From Lepidodermella squamata (taxonomy: Eukaryota > Gastrotricha), in the NCBI GenBank assembly GCA_047495785.1, contig JBLDXI010000019.1, positions 1,736,001 to 1,800,000 of the forward strand: a DNA stretch of 64,000 nt, read 5' to 3'. Shown here one piece after another: positions 47,365 to 58,303 of the stretch. Below the pieces are notes generated by a model, which had not been told where the DNA came from, did no database searches, and was given only the letters and a program-made list of their open reading frames with translations. Numbering within the stretch: the first letter of the stretch is position 1; each line of letters opens with the position of its first letter. Made by a program: the position numbers and the translations under genes.

Positions 47365-49084
47365 ATGTTGCTATCAAAAAGTGGCGACGGCCTTTTGCGA
47401 TCGAGTGGCTGGGAGCGGGACAAAGTCGATAAAATAACCGAACACAACTTGCGATACCGAGCTGGCGCTGAAACGTATTGGCAAACTCCGAATTACAAGT
47501 GGTTCGGCCAACCCTGGCATAATTTGGTGCGAGAAAAAACCGGCTACTTACCGACTATGGCCCAGCCAAAGCCAGGCCGATTGCACTCGGGCGACATGAC
47601 AACGTGGGGCGACCGATCAACAGTACCAGATGTTTATTCATGGCTCAAACCTTCGCTAAATCGATTGAAGTAATTTTCTGAAAATTCTAGTTTTTGGTGA
47701 AATGATAATTTTCGTTTGTTGAATAGGAAAAAATGTATCGGACCTATCCGAGATCAAGACAGATGTGCGGCTTGTTACGCATTCGCTGCTGCAAGTGAAT
47801 TTAATTTTTTAAATATGTTTTTTTTAATTCTGCGTTTTGAAAGCTTGTGCCCACGCGGTGTATTGCGTTCGATCAAATGGCACGCTGTTGAGCCCCTTTT
47901 CAGTGCAAATGCACATCGACTGCTCGAGCAATAATGGCTGTGTAGGCGGGAACGCTCCGAATTGTTTTGACTACATGCTGAAAACGGGTCGCTCAAAGCT
48001 CGAAACCGACTACGAATATACGTAGGTGAACCTTTTGATAATGTCCAAGTCCAGAAAACGTTTAGAAAAATTTAAAACGCCATAAGAGTAGTAGCCATAT
48101 GGGTTTGGTAAGGGATTGACCGAACCCGAAGAAAACGGATGAAGATAAAAAATTGCTAAACCAGTTACCATCCAGGTTTTCTCCTGTTAATTTTAAATTT
48201 CTTCGGTAAAATCTTGGATAAATGATAGCAGATTGTCCAGATGGGCTTGATTTTCCAGGATTTTCCACGCAAAATTACGAAAGGATTTGAAAAGCTCCGA
48301 AAATCAACTGATAATTCATGAGATGAATTTCAATTTTTCCAACATTTTTCCACAATTTCCGAACACAAAGTTTCCGAACCAATTTCAAACTTCAAACTTC
48401 GCAAAAGTTTGATTGTTTTCTAAATAATAGATCCGGCAAAACTAAGCAAGCTGACGTTTGCAAGGTTCAGAAAATTCCTGGCGATTACGGAACTCCATTG
48501 GCTGACTGGACTTGCAGCGCAGCTTTGAATAATAAACTAGACATGGCGACTCGAGAGGCCAAGCTACAAGCGGCTATTTACGAGAAAGGCCCAATAGCTG
48601 TCACATTTTTCGCAGATGAAGCCTTCATGAACTACGCCGGTGGGGTCTATTACAACCCTAATTGTCCGGGTCAATTAACCGCAAATCACGTGGTAATAAA
48701 ATTTCCGATAGTAATTTTTTTTTAATTAATTATAATTGTTTTAAAGATTGTCGTTGTAGGTAAGATCTCGAAATTTAGTATGAATGAGAAAGGACGTTAA
48801 TTTTTTGCGATTGAATAGGTTGGGACACAGAGTCCTGGATAATCCATAACAGGTTGGTAAATGTACTCGGGGACCTTGGGAAATGTTAATTTTTTACAAT
48901 TTCTTTATCCTATAGCTGGGGAACAGAATGGGGCGAATCAGGTTTGTAATAATTTTTTAATTGCTAGCCAAATTAATTCGTTTTCCTAGGTTACGCTCGG
49001 ATCCGAAGAGGGCTTCCGATACCAGGTTCGGATTGCTTCATCCTATCAGCGCCCTGTTGGCCGGAACCTATTGTTCGGTCTTGA
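47365..49084 (+). CDS. Papain-family (C1A) cysteine protease, no signal peptide
   Basis: 326 aa from eight exons: 47,365-47,669; 47,727-47,794; 47,844-48,021; 48,431-48,692; 48,747-48,759 (13 nt); 48,819-48,852; 48,916-48,941; 48,990-49,084. Cathepsin-like: short pro-region (EHNLRYRAGAETY), catalytic Cys in DQDRCAACYAF with the oxyanion Gln, catalytic His in NHVIVVVGWDTE, and Asn in IIHNSWGTEWGESGYARIRRG; GCVGG present. The micro-exon chain is supported because all phases agree and rebuild the His-Asn core exactly. Oddities: the residue after the catalytic Cys is Tyr instead of Trp, the first Gly of the loop is Asp, and there is no signal peptide and only half a pro-domain. An upstream exon is unlikely because the preceding gene ends 81 bases away. 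Confidence 0.82.
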
Positions 49085-49253
49085 GAGAACACTATAAATT
49101 AAAATGAAGTTCGAAACACACACGGTTCTATTGCGTGATCGGCGCCTGATTGCGCAACACTTTTATTGCAATAAAAACGTGACCTTTTACCCTTCTGAGC
49201 ATTCATTCCGAAATTTCAACGCTTTCAAAACATTCTTTATTTGAACTTGCAAA

Positions 49254-50686
49254 ATGAGCCTGCTTGATGTTAGTGACGCTTTCTGGTCGCGCCATATCTG
49301 GCTGCCATCCGACTGTACCTGGGACAACATGACCAACGACGACCCGGCCGTTTACAAGCCGCAGACGGGCGATCTCGTCTACGCCTTCGGACTCGCCTTC
49401 CTCGCTACAGCCGTTCGCTTTTTCACCGTTCTCTACCTGGTAAAACCCGTCGCCAGGTTTTTCCGCCTTGTCGACGACGAACCAATCACATCGACGCGGC
49501 ACTCGCAGCAAACGGTTTCTGGCGGTGTCCTAGAGGCGGTTTACAACAGCGGCAACCGGCACCCGTCATCGTCCGAGGTTCAATGGCTGGCTAATGAGTT
49601 GAATATGGATGAGGCGAATGTCAAAATTTGGTTCGCTAGTCGACGCCGCCAAGACAAGCCCCCGGTTCAGGAGCGATTTATCGAATCCGGCGTCAGGGCT
49701 TTGTATTTCCTCTTCATGCAAGTAAGTCCCAGTTGTAAATCAACTAAATTCAAAATTTATTGCAGCCTTGAAATTTCAAAAATTAACAAAAATTAACAAA
49801 ACATTCTGAATAAATCGCTGATTGAAATTAAAATTCGAAAATAATGAATTCGATTTGTTTAATTTTCTAATGAATGAATTACAAAATGCGCTGATTTGAG
49901 TTTTTGAATTTTTTGAATTTTTTTGAAATTTCAAATTCGGTTTGAATTTAAAATGTGAATTTAAAATTTGACCCTTGAATTTTCGGAAATTAAAATTTTG
50001 TAAATTGTAAATTAAAAAAATTCAATTTTTTTATTAATTTAAACAATTTTTTAATTTTAATTCTTTGAAATTCGATTTTTCAATTAAAAGCTGAAGTTTG
50101 ACTTTTGAATTATTTATAGCTTTACGGGCTGTACATTTTGTGGGATAAACCTTGGCTGAGCGATACCCAACAGTGCTGGACCAACTACCCCAGCATCCAT
50201 GTACCCGACTCGCTATTTTGGTTCTACATGATCACAACTGGCGCCTATCTCGCCAGCGCAGCTCGCCTCATCCTAAACCTGCCCTGGCCGGCTGATTTCA
50301 CGGAAAAACTGACGTATCACCTGATCAAGCTGTCGCTACTCGGCGTGTCATGGTCGGCCAACCTTGTCCTCCTCGGTTCGCTGGTTCTGCTGTGCCACGA
50401 TGGCGCGCCTGATTTTTTCATCGAGCTGTCGAAAATGGCGCGTTACCTCGGCGCAAATCGCTTCTCGCGGCTTTTCTACTTCATCGCAACTGCGCTTTGG
50501 TTCTGCTTCCGACTCGTCTTCTTCCCGTTCTATATCCTCAAATCGCTGCTCATTCAGGCTAAACTCGCCTTCCCGATTTACATCATCAGCAACGCGTTGG
50601 CCTATTCGATTCTTGCGATTCACATTTCGAAATTTATCGAAATGCTTGGCACGATTTCCGAGAAAGTTTTGCAACCGATTGCCTAA
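49254..50686 (+). CDS. Ceramide synthase (TLC/Lag1 domain with homeobox-like domain)
   Basis: Makes (dihydro)ceramide from sphingoid base and acyl-CoA in the ER membrane. Exons 49,254-49,721 and 50,120-50,686 (phase 0) give 344 aa. Order: N-terminal membrane segment about 45-65 (YAFGLAFLATAVRFF), homeobox-like domain about 90-138 (WLANELNMDEANVKIWFASRRRQ), then a TLC domain with several membrane segments. The Lag1 motif is recognisable at about 215-265 (DFTEKLTYHLIK ... LLCHDGAPDFFIELSKMARYLG), with His249-Asp250 and Asp254. The usual His-His pair is Tyr222-His223 here, and the following Thr is Lys226. Both histidines matter for activity in studied enzymes, so this could be weak, altered or inactive. 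The 3' AATAAA is at 50,740-50,745. Confidence 0.88.
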
Positions 50687-50772
50687 CATTCCAGTGTGAT
50701 TTAAAATCTTGTAAAAAAAAACTTCTCGATCAATTGTGAAATAAAAAAATCGACTTGTTGAATTTTCACGTT

Positions 50773-52978
50773 TTATTTATTCACGCCATAAATTGCCCGT
50801 AATTCAAGCCTATGCATCATTTCTTTGAGGTCTCGAAATTGCAGGAAAGCTTTGAGTGAATCAGGCAAATCGAGCTTTTCGCTGATCGCAACCGATCGTT
50901 GGTGATAGCCAGTTGGCAATCTAGTTAAAATCGCCATTCGGCATTGGTCTTGTAGCTTCAGCGGGAAACTCGACTCGACGGCTTGAGCAAATGCGGCGAG
51001 GGCTTGGTCGTCAAGTTCAGGGCTGAATCTTTGCCGGAAAGAAGATTTGTGAAGAGAGTCGCGGAATTTAATGGGGTTGAAGCTTGATTTTTGCCTCGCT
51101 GCGATAAGAAGTTTGATCAATAGAGGCCGCGCTATCGTTTCGAGCTCGGACGGAGACAGGCGAAATCTGAAAAATTCGAAGATTTTATCACTGACTCTTC
51201 AAGTGGAAGAAAAATTGGAAAATTGAAGATTCGATCGAATATTGATTAACGGTGATAAACAGAGACATGAATTCAAGCGCAACCAATTATATCAGTTGCG
51301 CAGACCGAATTTAGAAGCTCAATGAGCCCAACAAAAATCTTCAAAATTTTCGGAATATTTGTAATTAATCCGCAAAATTAAACAAATTAGTATAAAATAA
51401 GTCCTTGTTGTCATCAGTATGAAGGCCTGGCCCAATCTTGGTTCCAAAGAAATTGTAGAAAAATAACTATTTTGACAGTTTTTATGTATTTATAAGGCCC
51501 TAGGGAAGGCTAGTTTCGAGGAAAACTCCGAGGAGCTTTGAAATTTGGTTCCGCTACAGCAGGGTTGGTCGAGGGTCTAAAAGATCGGACCCCATCGGAC
51601 CCTGTCCGGAGTTGTAACCAGGCGCATTTTGAGGATTTTTCTGGTTACGAAAGAATTTTACCCTAAAGAAATGATTTATCTTCGATTTTCTCGCTAGTAG
51701 TTAATCTAAAATTCGATGGGATATTTCTGTCGGGAATTCACATTTTTTCATGAGCGGTTTCTTGAGGTAATTAGCCTAAATTTGACCTCATTATAAGAAT
51801 CTTAGTTTTCAATTTTCAAGTGATAAGGTGATATTGATTAATTATAGAAATTCGGAAATTCCTAATTCCTTGATATGCTTGAGACGTTCCATTCATTGAA
51901 TATATAGGTCGAGGTCATGGGTCCCGAGTTAGCGCTCTTAGGGGTCTCTTCAGTCGGATAGCAATATTGATGGATTGATTTTAAAAATTTGTAACTTGAA
52001 ATAACTTAGCTTGAAATTAAGCGGTATTCGTTAATAAGCAAGTTATTACTACCTATGGGAAAATCGAACTCACCTTCTCGAATTTTGATCATTTCGCGGC
52101 ATAGGGTACGCCATAATCGGCCTCGCAAAAAATCGGGCAATCAACGGCGGCACAATTTGTGACCCGAAATAATCATCCACATTGATAAGTGGGTCACGCA
52201 GCAACTTCGCTCCGGCCTTTATTAGCAATTTCACGGTCCTAAGGTGGAAAAACACGTGCAGGCAGTTGTCGAATTCGGTTTCGATGTTGCCGCTCCAAGT
52301 CTTCGTTGCCATCGCCCGAGCCAGCGCGTTGTCTTCCTCACCCATGCGTGACGCCACATTCACCGAGGCGTTACCGGTCTTCACTAATAAATGCGTGATT
52401 TTAAAATCTGACAACCGATTGGAGGTTTGAATCAAAGCCGTCTCGCCATCTTCATTCGCTGCATCAACATTAGCGCCGCTTTCTATCAAAAACTTGATTT
52501 GATCGATTTCCCACCGTTTACACGCTCGAATGAGTGCGGTATCGCCGGTGTCTTTATCGATAACATCGTCGATTTGAACTGAAGCACCACTTCGAGTTTC
52601 CACGAGAAGTTTCCGCACAACATCGTACCGGCCTAAGCTTAGCGCTTCGACAAAGGCCTTTTGCTTAGCCAGCCTAATTTCTTCCGGTTGGATGATTTCA
52701 GCCACGCTTTGCCGCTTTTCGCCGGCGCCCAATTCGGCGGCTGTAATTATCGGCGGATTATCGACGAAATTTGTCAAAAATTGCCACATTTTCAGCAAAA
52801 CTGGCGGCGATTTAATATCTAGAGAAGCTTTCCGCATTTCGATGGGTGGAAAATGTAAAGAAAAATGGTCCGAGTTATGAATCGCTTTCATATCAATATA
52901 AAGGGATATACCGGCATTATTTGCTGTTGACATGCTTGTTATCAATAGTAAATAGCGAGTTTTAGTTGGAGATTTCAT
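50773..52978 (-). CDS. Ankyrin-repeat protein
   Basis: 432 aa from two exons, 52,074-52,978 and 50,773-51,166, separated by a 907-base intron; total length and phase agree. The start MKSPTKTRYLL is the first ATG in frame. Ankyrin repeats are visible at about 105-240: KAFVEALSLGRYDVVRKLL, DTGDTALIRACKRWEIDQIKFLIESGANVDAANEDGETALIQ, and further diverged units (HLLVKTGNASVNVAS, VKLLIKAGAKLL). The C-terminal about 130 residues (FRLSPSELETIARPLL onward) are helical-looking and not recognised. Probably a scaffold; partner unknown. Its 3' end faces the ceramide synthase, with stop codons 86 bases apart, and its stop TAA overlaps an AATAAA poly(A) signal. Confidence 0.75.
51167..52073. other. Long intron of the ankyrin gene
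   Basis: 907 bases, far longer than the usual intron here. No ORF, inverted repeat or RNA gene recognised inside it. Confidence 0.55.
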
Positions 52979-53693
52979 ACACACTATCTTGAATGAATGA
53001 TGATGAATAGCATTTATTCAGCTGTTAGTCGTAGAAAAAATGCATACTACGTTTTACTACATATAATCCCACGCTTTTCTAATCGCTCATTCCAACAAAA
53101 CACACCTATAGCCGCGTGTAAGAGAAGCGGTGGTAAACTGACATTTTTCAGCTGAATAAATTTTTTTAAGGTGGACTTTGAAATCAGTGCAAAAATGAAT
53201 AGTAAAAAACGGAAGAAACGAGTTTTATTTTGCTTGCAGGCGAAATCTCTCTATAATCGACCAGTACATTTTTTTCCTGCATGGGATTTTTACACGTGCC
53301 CTAGCTATCATTTATCATAGGATTGTACTTATATAAGCGTTGAATCATTACGCATTAGTTTGCGCCCGACTAGCTTGTTTATAACTGGTACATTCAGGTA
53401 TTATTTAGCTTATATAGCCTATAGCTTTTATCTAGAATAAGGCCAAATAAATGCTGGTATTATGAATCATGTCGATTTATTCATTTCACAGGGTTGTTAA
53501 AGACGAAGGAGATCGAAATCAATCATATTAACTGCCCTGGCAACTCGCCAATGTGTCACCGTAATAACTGTAAGATGGCGAGAATGAGCTGCATCTAATA
53601 CCATTCGCACATGCTGCATAGCTTGACCACTGGGTTCGAACCTATTTTCGAATGATTTTTCATCTCAAATTTAAATAATTTATATATTCTTAC
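52979..53693. other. Intergenic, possible terminal exon of the Cys-rich exon gene
   Basis: AT-rich. A short minus-strand exon ending near 53,553-53,600 could follow the Cys-rich exon at 53,694-53,879, but the phase is not decisive. Otherwise nothing seen. Confidence 0.4.
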
Positions 53694-53879
53694 TGTGTAT
53701 AGAGGGCTGTCATTAGGCGCACAAGATCCTGGGAAATCTTGGCATGTTGCACCGTTGTTGTAGTAGCAATCGACCCAATATCCAACGTTGCAATAAGCTT
53801 TTGAAGCTCGAGTTCCAGATCCGGTTGCGCCTATTGTCGAGCAGCAGCCTTGATAACTTGTTGCCCAAACTGACGTTTT
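53694..53879 (-). CDS. Probable exon encoding a Cys-rich module
   Basis: Bounded by a good acceptor (GAAATAG) and donor (GTAAGA) on the minus strand, 186 nt, open in one frame: KTSVWATSYQGCC ... ASKAYCNVGYWVDCYYNN ... CQDFPGSCAPN. The cysteine and aromatic pattern (YC-x6-DCY) resembles the C-terminal module of the Thr-rich protein at 54,540 (YC-x5-DYCY), suggesting a related gene. The remaining exons were not found, so start, end and function are unknown. Confidence 0.4.
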
Positions 53880-54539
53880 CTATTTCGAAGAAAAAATATA
53901 ATTTCATTATTCCGTAATCTTCCCGAACTGAAATTAACTGAGCTCGATTAATGATTCAACACAAGCTCATGGAAATCGACAGCTCGTAATATATGGGTTT
54001 CGAAAATTCGAAAAATATGACGCAGCATGGCAACTTATAGTTGTAACCGAGTAGGGTGCAAATAGCCACTTCCTATTTTCAACCTTCGAAAATCGAAAAA
54101 CATGATCCTGTTCAATGTTGCCCCTCGTGAAGTAGTGCCGAAAATATAATAGTTGTAATTTTTGCTATCTGTGGGAAAATATTACCCTAATATAATTTGC
54201 AATTTGCTAAATTTGCTAAATGTAACTAAATTTAATTCACTAAAAATTACCGGAAAAGCCCAATGGTAGCTCCTCGACCTCCTTATATTTAGAAAATCCT
54301 ATTTAGGGTGTCTACAAGGAATGTTATCTCCGCGCTGGGAAATCGTAAAAATTTAGGGAAAACGGATAAAAAATCAGTGCCTGGTGATGAGCTAGGACCT
54401 GCTTTATGGGACTGTCACCAAACTGCACCAAAGTGCATTTTCCCAAAAATAGTCTGGGCTTTAAAGGGAATTTAAATTGAAATTATCAAAATTGAAATAA
54501 ATTTTGCGAATAAATCCAAAATTCTGAAAAATTTATAAT

Positions 54540-55115
54540 TTAAAAATTTAAATTGCATTTCAGCCTTCGGGGTTGATGACAACAGATTTCATTCCTACTA
54601 ACATTATCCGACGTTCCATTATAGTTGACGTAGCAGTAATCAGTCTGATCGACGCAGTAGATGACAACATTACCCGGCGTCATTCTCGAGTTGAACAAGC
54701 ATTTGTAGTATTTTGAAACCGTGGTTGTTGGCGGGCCTGTATACGCTGTCGTAGTCGTTGTTGGCATGGTCGCCGTTGATATTGTCGATGTTGACAGTGT
54801 TGTTGTAGCTGTCGTTGTTGTCTTAGTTGTCGTTGTTTTGGTCGTTTTAGTCGTCGACGTTGTCGTTGTCGTCACCGAATCGCCCGATGACGATGAACCT
54901 GAAGTTGTCTGAAAGAAATTTTTCAAAATTAATTTTCCTACAAGATTCAGGGCTTACGGTAGTAGAAGTAGGAAAGCAGCACTGGGCAAAAGCTGGGAAA
55001 AACCGAAAATTCAGTCACCTCAAACATAGGAAATTCGAACTATACCTTGGAAGAGAGTAAATAAAAGTAGAACTGCTAGTAATTTGTATTGGAAATTGAT
55101 GATAGAAATTCGCAT
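54540..55115 (-). CDS. Secreted Thr-rich mucin-like protein with Cys-rich tail
   Basis: 157 aa from three exons (minus): 55,046-55,115; 54,958-54,992; 54,540-54,908. Start MRISIINFQYK followed by a strong hydrophobic signal core (LLAVLLLFTLF). After a short QCCF segment comes a Thr-rich stretch (about residues 40-80, TTTTTSTTKTTKTTTT type) with no other complexity, a candidate for dense O-glycosylation. The tail has a small Cys module: YYKCLF ... IYCVDQTDYCYVNYNG ... EICC. The opposite strand reads as a Val-rich ORF, a shadow of the Thr codons. Likely secreted to a surface or gut lining; function unknown. Confidence 0.72.
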
Positions 55116-55912
55116 ATTTTCAGGTGGGTTGGTTCATGTTATCTCAATTTATTTTGTGAAACGTTTGATGAAGATTTTACTGGAAAGCGTGAGGCGTTTT
55201 CCATTTCAAAAGGGTGACGCTTTGAGGATCAGTGCGCTTTAATCCGATTACAACATTCTAAGAAACAAAGAAACCAACCTCACGATGTGAGCATTTTGAA
55301 AACTGTTTGAATCACCAGTTCTAGGTAAAACCATGGAGTGTAGGGTTCCAGCACTGAATCATCTCCAGCGCGTGATACGCGGCTTTCTCGAAATTTGAGA
55401 CTCCAGAAGAAGAAAGAAGAAACATCGACCACTGACCGGTGTGTGGTTGTTACAGACTTCGACCAGGTAGCTGCTATGGGATGACAGGATATTGAGGAAT
55501 TTCGGAACTTCCAGAATCTGTTGCAAGATTTAAATTAGCATCTTGTTAAAATGTTAGCAAGGGAAGAAAAAAAGCATAATCATACGAGTGTCCTAACAAG
55601 GGGAAAGCAGGAATAAGTAAGAGTTCAAGCACTTTCCAAAGACATAATGGAAAAACTTTTGCGAAAGGAATCGTCAGCAAGCTTCGCAGGTTTATTTAAG
55701 GTTATGTCGAGGCGATTTTTTTGTTTTTATTATGGACAAACGATGCCGGTCTACTCTCGTGAGGCTACTAATATCCAAATTGCTTGAAATATCACGTTAT
55801 TTGAGCATTCATCGCGTGGAATGAGTTGGGCGTGTTTTAACGGGAGTTAATTATAGGCGGCGTTAAAGATCCTTTAGTTTTATAACTGTAGCCATTTTTT
55901 CCAAACACTAAG
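55116..55912. promoter_or_regulatory. Upstream region of two divergent genes
   Basis: 797 bases between the mucin-like gene (minus) and the intronless class C receptor (plus). No defined site or repeat recognised. Confidence 0.4.
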
Positions 55913-58303
55913 ATGCGTATAAATTGTATTCAATTTACCGTTTTTGCTTTCCTGGTCAATATACACTGTTTGGAATTTTCTAATTCTTCTACATCCGCTA
56001 GTAAGCTAACTCCGCTAGACATCCTCGCCATGTACATTGCTACAGGAAGAGTGACAGATTCAGCTTGTTACATCGCCACAAAGCTTCTTGTCGATGACAT
56101 CAACTCGAGAAGCGACATTCTTCCGGATTATCGAATCAACATTATTCCTGTTGATGAGGATCTAGAGATGCGGAAACCAGATACATGGAAGCGATATTTA
56201 TTCGGAGATATTGGGTCCAACTTCAACCCTGCCCCTATTGCAATGCTGCCTACATCATCAGGCCGCTGCCAGTACCTATCAGCTATTCTTCATCATTTAA
56301 ACCTTGTCGGAATATCACCAAGCTGCTCCACTCCGGCAGTTACGGCGAACCGAAGAATTTACCCGAACTTGTATCGAGTTCGACTACCGGGAGATCTCGT
56401 AAACTATTCCCGGCTAAAACTCATAGAGCAAGTCGGAAAATGGAGGAGAATGGCAGTTTTAACCAGGTCCGATGTTCCGCGTGATTACGGCTCTGCCATC
56501 GAATTTTACAACGAGGCGACCAAACGCGGTATTCAAATCGTATTTTTCGAAGCGATTGACCCTTCCGTGTCCGACGAAGTCCTTGTTGGCCTGAAGCGTT
56601 CCGATGCTAGAGTTATACTTGTCGATACTACTTCAACAACCTTCACACCGCTTCTATTTTGTAAAATGGCTAAACATGGCTTTACAACTGATGGGAAGTA
56701 CGTTTTCCTACTTCAATTTGAGGCTTATGAATCTCCTACAATTCCGCGATCATACTTTTCCGCTGAATGTCCACCTTCTCTTTATATGGAGTTTTACTCT
56801 GTAAGCCTATTTATTGGGCAACTTGCGGACGCGCAGACGAATAATGGATTATCATCAGCTAATTTTGATCTAACTTCATTCGAGAAGCGATTCGACGATG
56901 CTGCTAATTTTACTCGTACTGATGACTACTTCAGACGGCATCAGTGCTTTGACGCGATGCTTCAAATTATCCTAACATTGGACAAGGCTGAGAAATCGAT
57001 GAAAGCCGTGAACATGTCCCTAGCTGACTACAAACTTCAGCCGTCACTAGTCATGATTCAGGTTAACAAATCAGCCTCGGAACTTGCCTATTCGAACCTG
57101 CGTTATGGGCAAGTTCGTTATTCAAGCCGGTTAGAGCTTGACAATTTTCCGCAATTCGTGCGAACGTTTGACCTGAAACAAAGACGAGACGTAAACATAT
57201 TTGGAATTACTTGCAGTGAAAATCGATCGATTTTACAGGTAGAAAGTTATGAAATCAACCAAATAGCCGCCTATGAATGGAAAACTAAAGATGGTCTCCC
57301 GACGAAAGATCAGTCAACCCGCATTGCTATCCCAAGCCAATCCGCGGTTGTAAACCATTCAATATGTTTCGCATTAGCTGTAGTTCTGATTTTTGGGAAA
57401 ATCTATGTTTTAATCCGAGAATGGAAAGCCAGTTCAAGGTATAGAGTGAGCTCGGCAACCGAAGAAGCCCTTTCAGATTTACAGAATGTGAGTCATAGTT
57501 CAAGTACTATAATGCCTTTCGAGCCGATTGAAACGAATGTTTCATACTTTTCGCTGACTAAATCGAGCCTCAACTCGAAGTCAAAGTTGAGCTTACCGTC
57601 AAACACTCAGAGATATAAGATCGTTATGATGTTCGCCTGCATTCTTCTTGACTTGGCAGCGAGTTCATTTTTCTTTGTTTCTGGCGTTGCGCCAAAGTCA
57701 TCCGGCTATTTTTGCGCATCCACCGCTGTTTTGACATCGTTAGGCATCTCGCTGATTCATCATTCTCAATTTGTATTTCTTCTTGGCAGTCATTGTGTTT
57801 TGAACTCGAGATGCTCAAAAGTACGTTTCAGTTCATTTTTCACCTCGACTTATTTCTTCACCGCAGGATTCATCATTTTCCTTTGCGCCTTCTGGCTTAT
57901 CGGAAGTGATCTTAGTCGACAAACAACGGTGTTCGTATCCTACGAAGCACCAAGCGATGTTTACACCAGCTCCATAGCTTCAATTTGTGCTATGCCTGGG
58001 ATGCATCCAGCTTTCATTGTAATGTGTGCACTCAATGCTGTGGTTTTACTTGGATCAAATTTCCTTGTGTATTCCATCCGTTCCTGTCGCAATGCGTGGA
58101 GTTACAATTCCTCTGTCGAGGTTTTACGCATGGGTTTGTCTGCAGTCATCGGCGTATCTCTTTTCGCAGTTTTTGCCCTCATTACGGCTGCAGTTCAAGA
58201 CTCCTTGTCAAAGCAAGTCGCCTTGAATTACGGATTTGTAATATACTCCCTTAACGTAACTTTCATTTACTTCTTACCCTCAACAATTCTCATTAAACAG
58301 TAA
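55913..58303 (+). CDS. GABA-B-like class C receptor, intronless
   Basis: 796 aa in a single exon. Signal peptide about 1-20 (INCIQFTVFAFLVNIHC), then a venus-flytrap (ANF-receptor) domain to about 445, and a GABA-B type linker YEWKTKDGLPTKD (Trp456). Seven membrane segments are visible: about 483-503, 572-594, 600-625, 640-665, 695-725, 735-757 and 768-790. No Cys-rich domain. Homology with the receptor at 4362-6718 is clear in the ectodomain (NRRIYPNLYRVR against NRKLYPNMYRTR; LRYGQVRYSSRLE against LRMGRFRYSSRLE). Unlike that receptor, the long insertion (about 68 residues, Ser-rich) is in intracellular loop 1 and loop 2 is short. No intron, whereas the other has one in TM3, so it may be a retrocopy or have lost it. 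Ligand unknown. Confidence 0.8.
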   Translation: MRINCIQFTVFAFLVNIHCLEFSNSSTSASKLTPLDILAMYIATGRVTDSACYIATKLLVDDINSRSDILPDYRINIIPVDEDLEMRKPDTWKRYLFGDIGSNFNPAPIAMLPTSSGRCQYLSAILHHLNLVGISPSCSTPAVTANRRIYPNLYRVRLPGDLVNYSRLKLIEQVGKWRRMAVLTRSDVPRDYGSAIEFYNEATKRGIQIVFFEAIDPSVSDEVLVGLKRSDARVILVDTTSTTFTPLLFCKMAKHGFTTDGKYVFLLQFEAYESPTIPRSYFSAECPPSLYMEFYSVSLFIGQLADAQTNNGLSSANFDLTSFEKRFDDAANFTRTDDYFRRHQCFDAMLQIILTLDKAEKSMKAVNMSLADYKLQPSLVMIQVNKSASELAYSNLRYGQVRYSSRLELDNFPQFVRTFDLKQRRDVNIFGITCSENRSILQVESYEINQIAAYEWKTKDGLPTKDQSTRIAIPSQSAVVNHSICFALAVVLIFGKIYVLIREWKASSRYRVSSATEEALSDLQNVSHSSSTIMPFEPIETNVSYFSLTKSSLNSKSKLSLPSNTQRYKIVMMFACILLDLAASSFFFVSGVAPKSSGYFCASTAVLTSLGISLIHHSQFVFLLGSHCVLNSRCSKVRFSSFFTSTYFFTAGFIIFLCAFWLIGSDLSRQTTVFVSYEAPSDVYTSSIASICAMPGMHPAFIVMCALNAVVLLGSNFLVYSIRSCRNAWSYNSSVEVLRMGLSAVIGVSLFAVFALITAAVQDSLSKQVALNYGFVIYSLNVTFIYFLPSTILIKQ

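Noticed and set aside
53620-53660. GGTTCGAACC, a tRNA B-box-like string
   Set aside because: No A box at the right distance and no cloverleaf can be formed.
54721-54912. Val-rich ORF on the plus strand
   Set aside because: Antisense shadow of the Thr codons in the minus-strand mucin-like gene, which has a signal peptide and consistent splicing.
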